Shown: in pieces, positions 10,473 through 10,475 of the stretch | Position numbering within the stretch: the first letter of the stretch is position 1 | How the letters are laid out: every line of letters begins with the position of its first letter | From: Candidatus Woesebacteria bacterium | GTDB taxonomy: Bacteria > Patescibacteriota > Microgenomatia > UBA10105 > UBA927 | Length of the DNA stretch: 10,475 nucleotides | Direction: 5' to 3' | Assembly (NCBI GenBank): GCA_020057765.1 | Contig: JAGVFE010000049.1 | Span: 1-10,475 of the forward strand | Translations under genes and position numbers: made by a program | Notes under the pieces: generated by a model | What the model was told of the DNA's origin: nothing | Database searches by the model: none | The model's input: only the letters and a program-made list of their open reading frames with translations

Positions 10473-10475
10473 AAA

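Noticed and set aside
1..10475. CRISPR arrays, insertion sequences or prophage genes
   Set aside because: No spaced repeat series of the right length, no transposase or integrase reading frame, and no terminal inverted repeats with target duplications were seen. The tandem repeats present are short and inside genes.

Overview
The window reads like a chromosomal piece of a Candidate Phyla Radiation (Patescibacteria) bacterium. The grounds are a CPR-style soluble PIN-TRAM protein, a DUF2298 ('YYY') membrane protein beside a GT39-like transferase, a Rho with a low-complexity arginine/glycine-rich N-terminus, and many genes with no Shine-Dalgarno whose -10 box lies 6-10 nt before the start codon. 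TGA is a true stop in several genes (antitoxin, rho, FAD gene), so this is not a TGA-recoding CPR lineage. The phylum-level call is inference from gene content; no marker gene was searched.

Layout. (1) 1-509: end of an AbrB/MazE-like antitoxin and its PIN (VapC-like) toxin, with an ATGA overlap. (2) 536-1330: a YacL-like PIN-TRAM protein. (3) 1485-1685: a 66-aa protein of unknown function, closed by a bidirectional terminator. (4) 1764-2045: a compact noncoding island on the + strand with two promoter-plus-terminator units. The second would make a RNA of about 77 nt that is nearly one long hairpin, antisense to the 3' end of the next gene. (5) 1965-4819, minus strand: a two-gene operon of a GT39/ArnT-like membrane glycosyltransferase (distal) and a FAD-dependent amine-oxidase-fold oxidoreductase (proximal). 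(6) 4857-6929, plus strand: a DUF2298 membrane protein, divergent from that operon across only 37 bp. (7) 7053-9753: rho followed by a membrane-anchored LysM-M23 peptidase. (8) 9781-9928: two tRNA-Ala genes (CGC, GGC) separated by one base. (9) 9929-10475: a 24-codon leaderless ORF, a small basic single-pass membrane protein on the minus strand, and the leader of a gene beyond the window whose strong Shine-Dalgarno lies inside a 10-bp hairpin.

How it fits together. The divergent trio probably acts on envelope glycans or lipid-linked sugars; two of its members carry short tandem repeats that could slip and frameshift. Rho and the M23 peptidase are a housekeeping termination factor and a wall-remodelling enzyme sharing an operon. 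The promoters form a consistent set: a TATAAT-like -10, often with an upstream TGn, placed so that transcription would start at or within a few bases of the first codon.

The best candidate for something undescribed is the 1968-2044 hairpin RNA. It has a near-consensus promoter, a 26-pair stem and a U7 tail. All six of its G-U pairs work only in the + strand RNA, and it covers exactly the unusual C-terminal tail of the glycosyltransferase gene.
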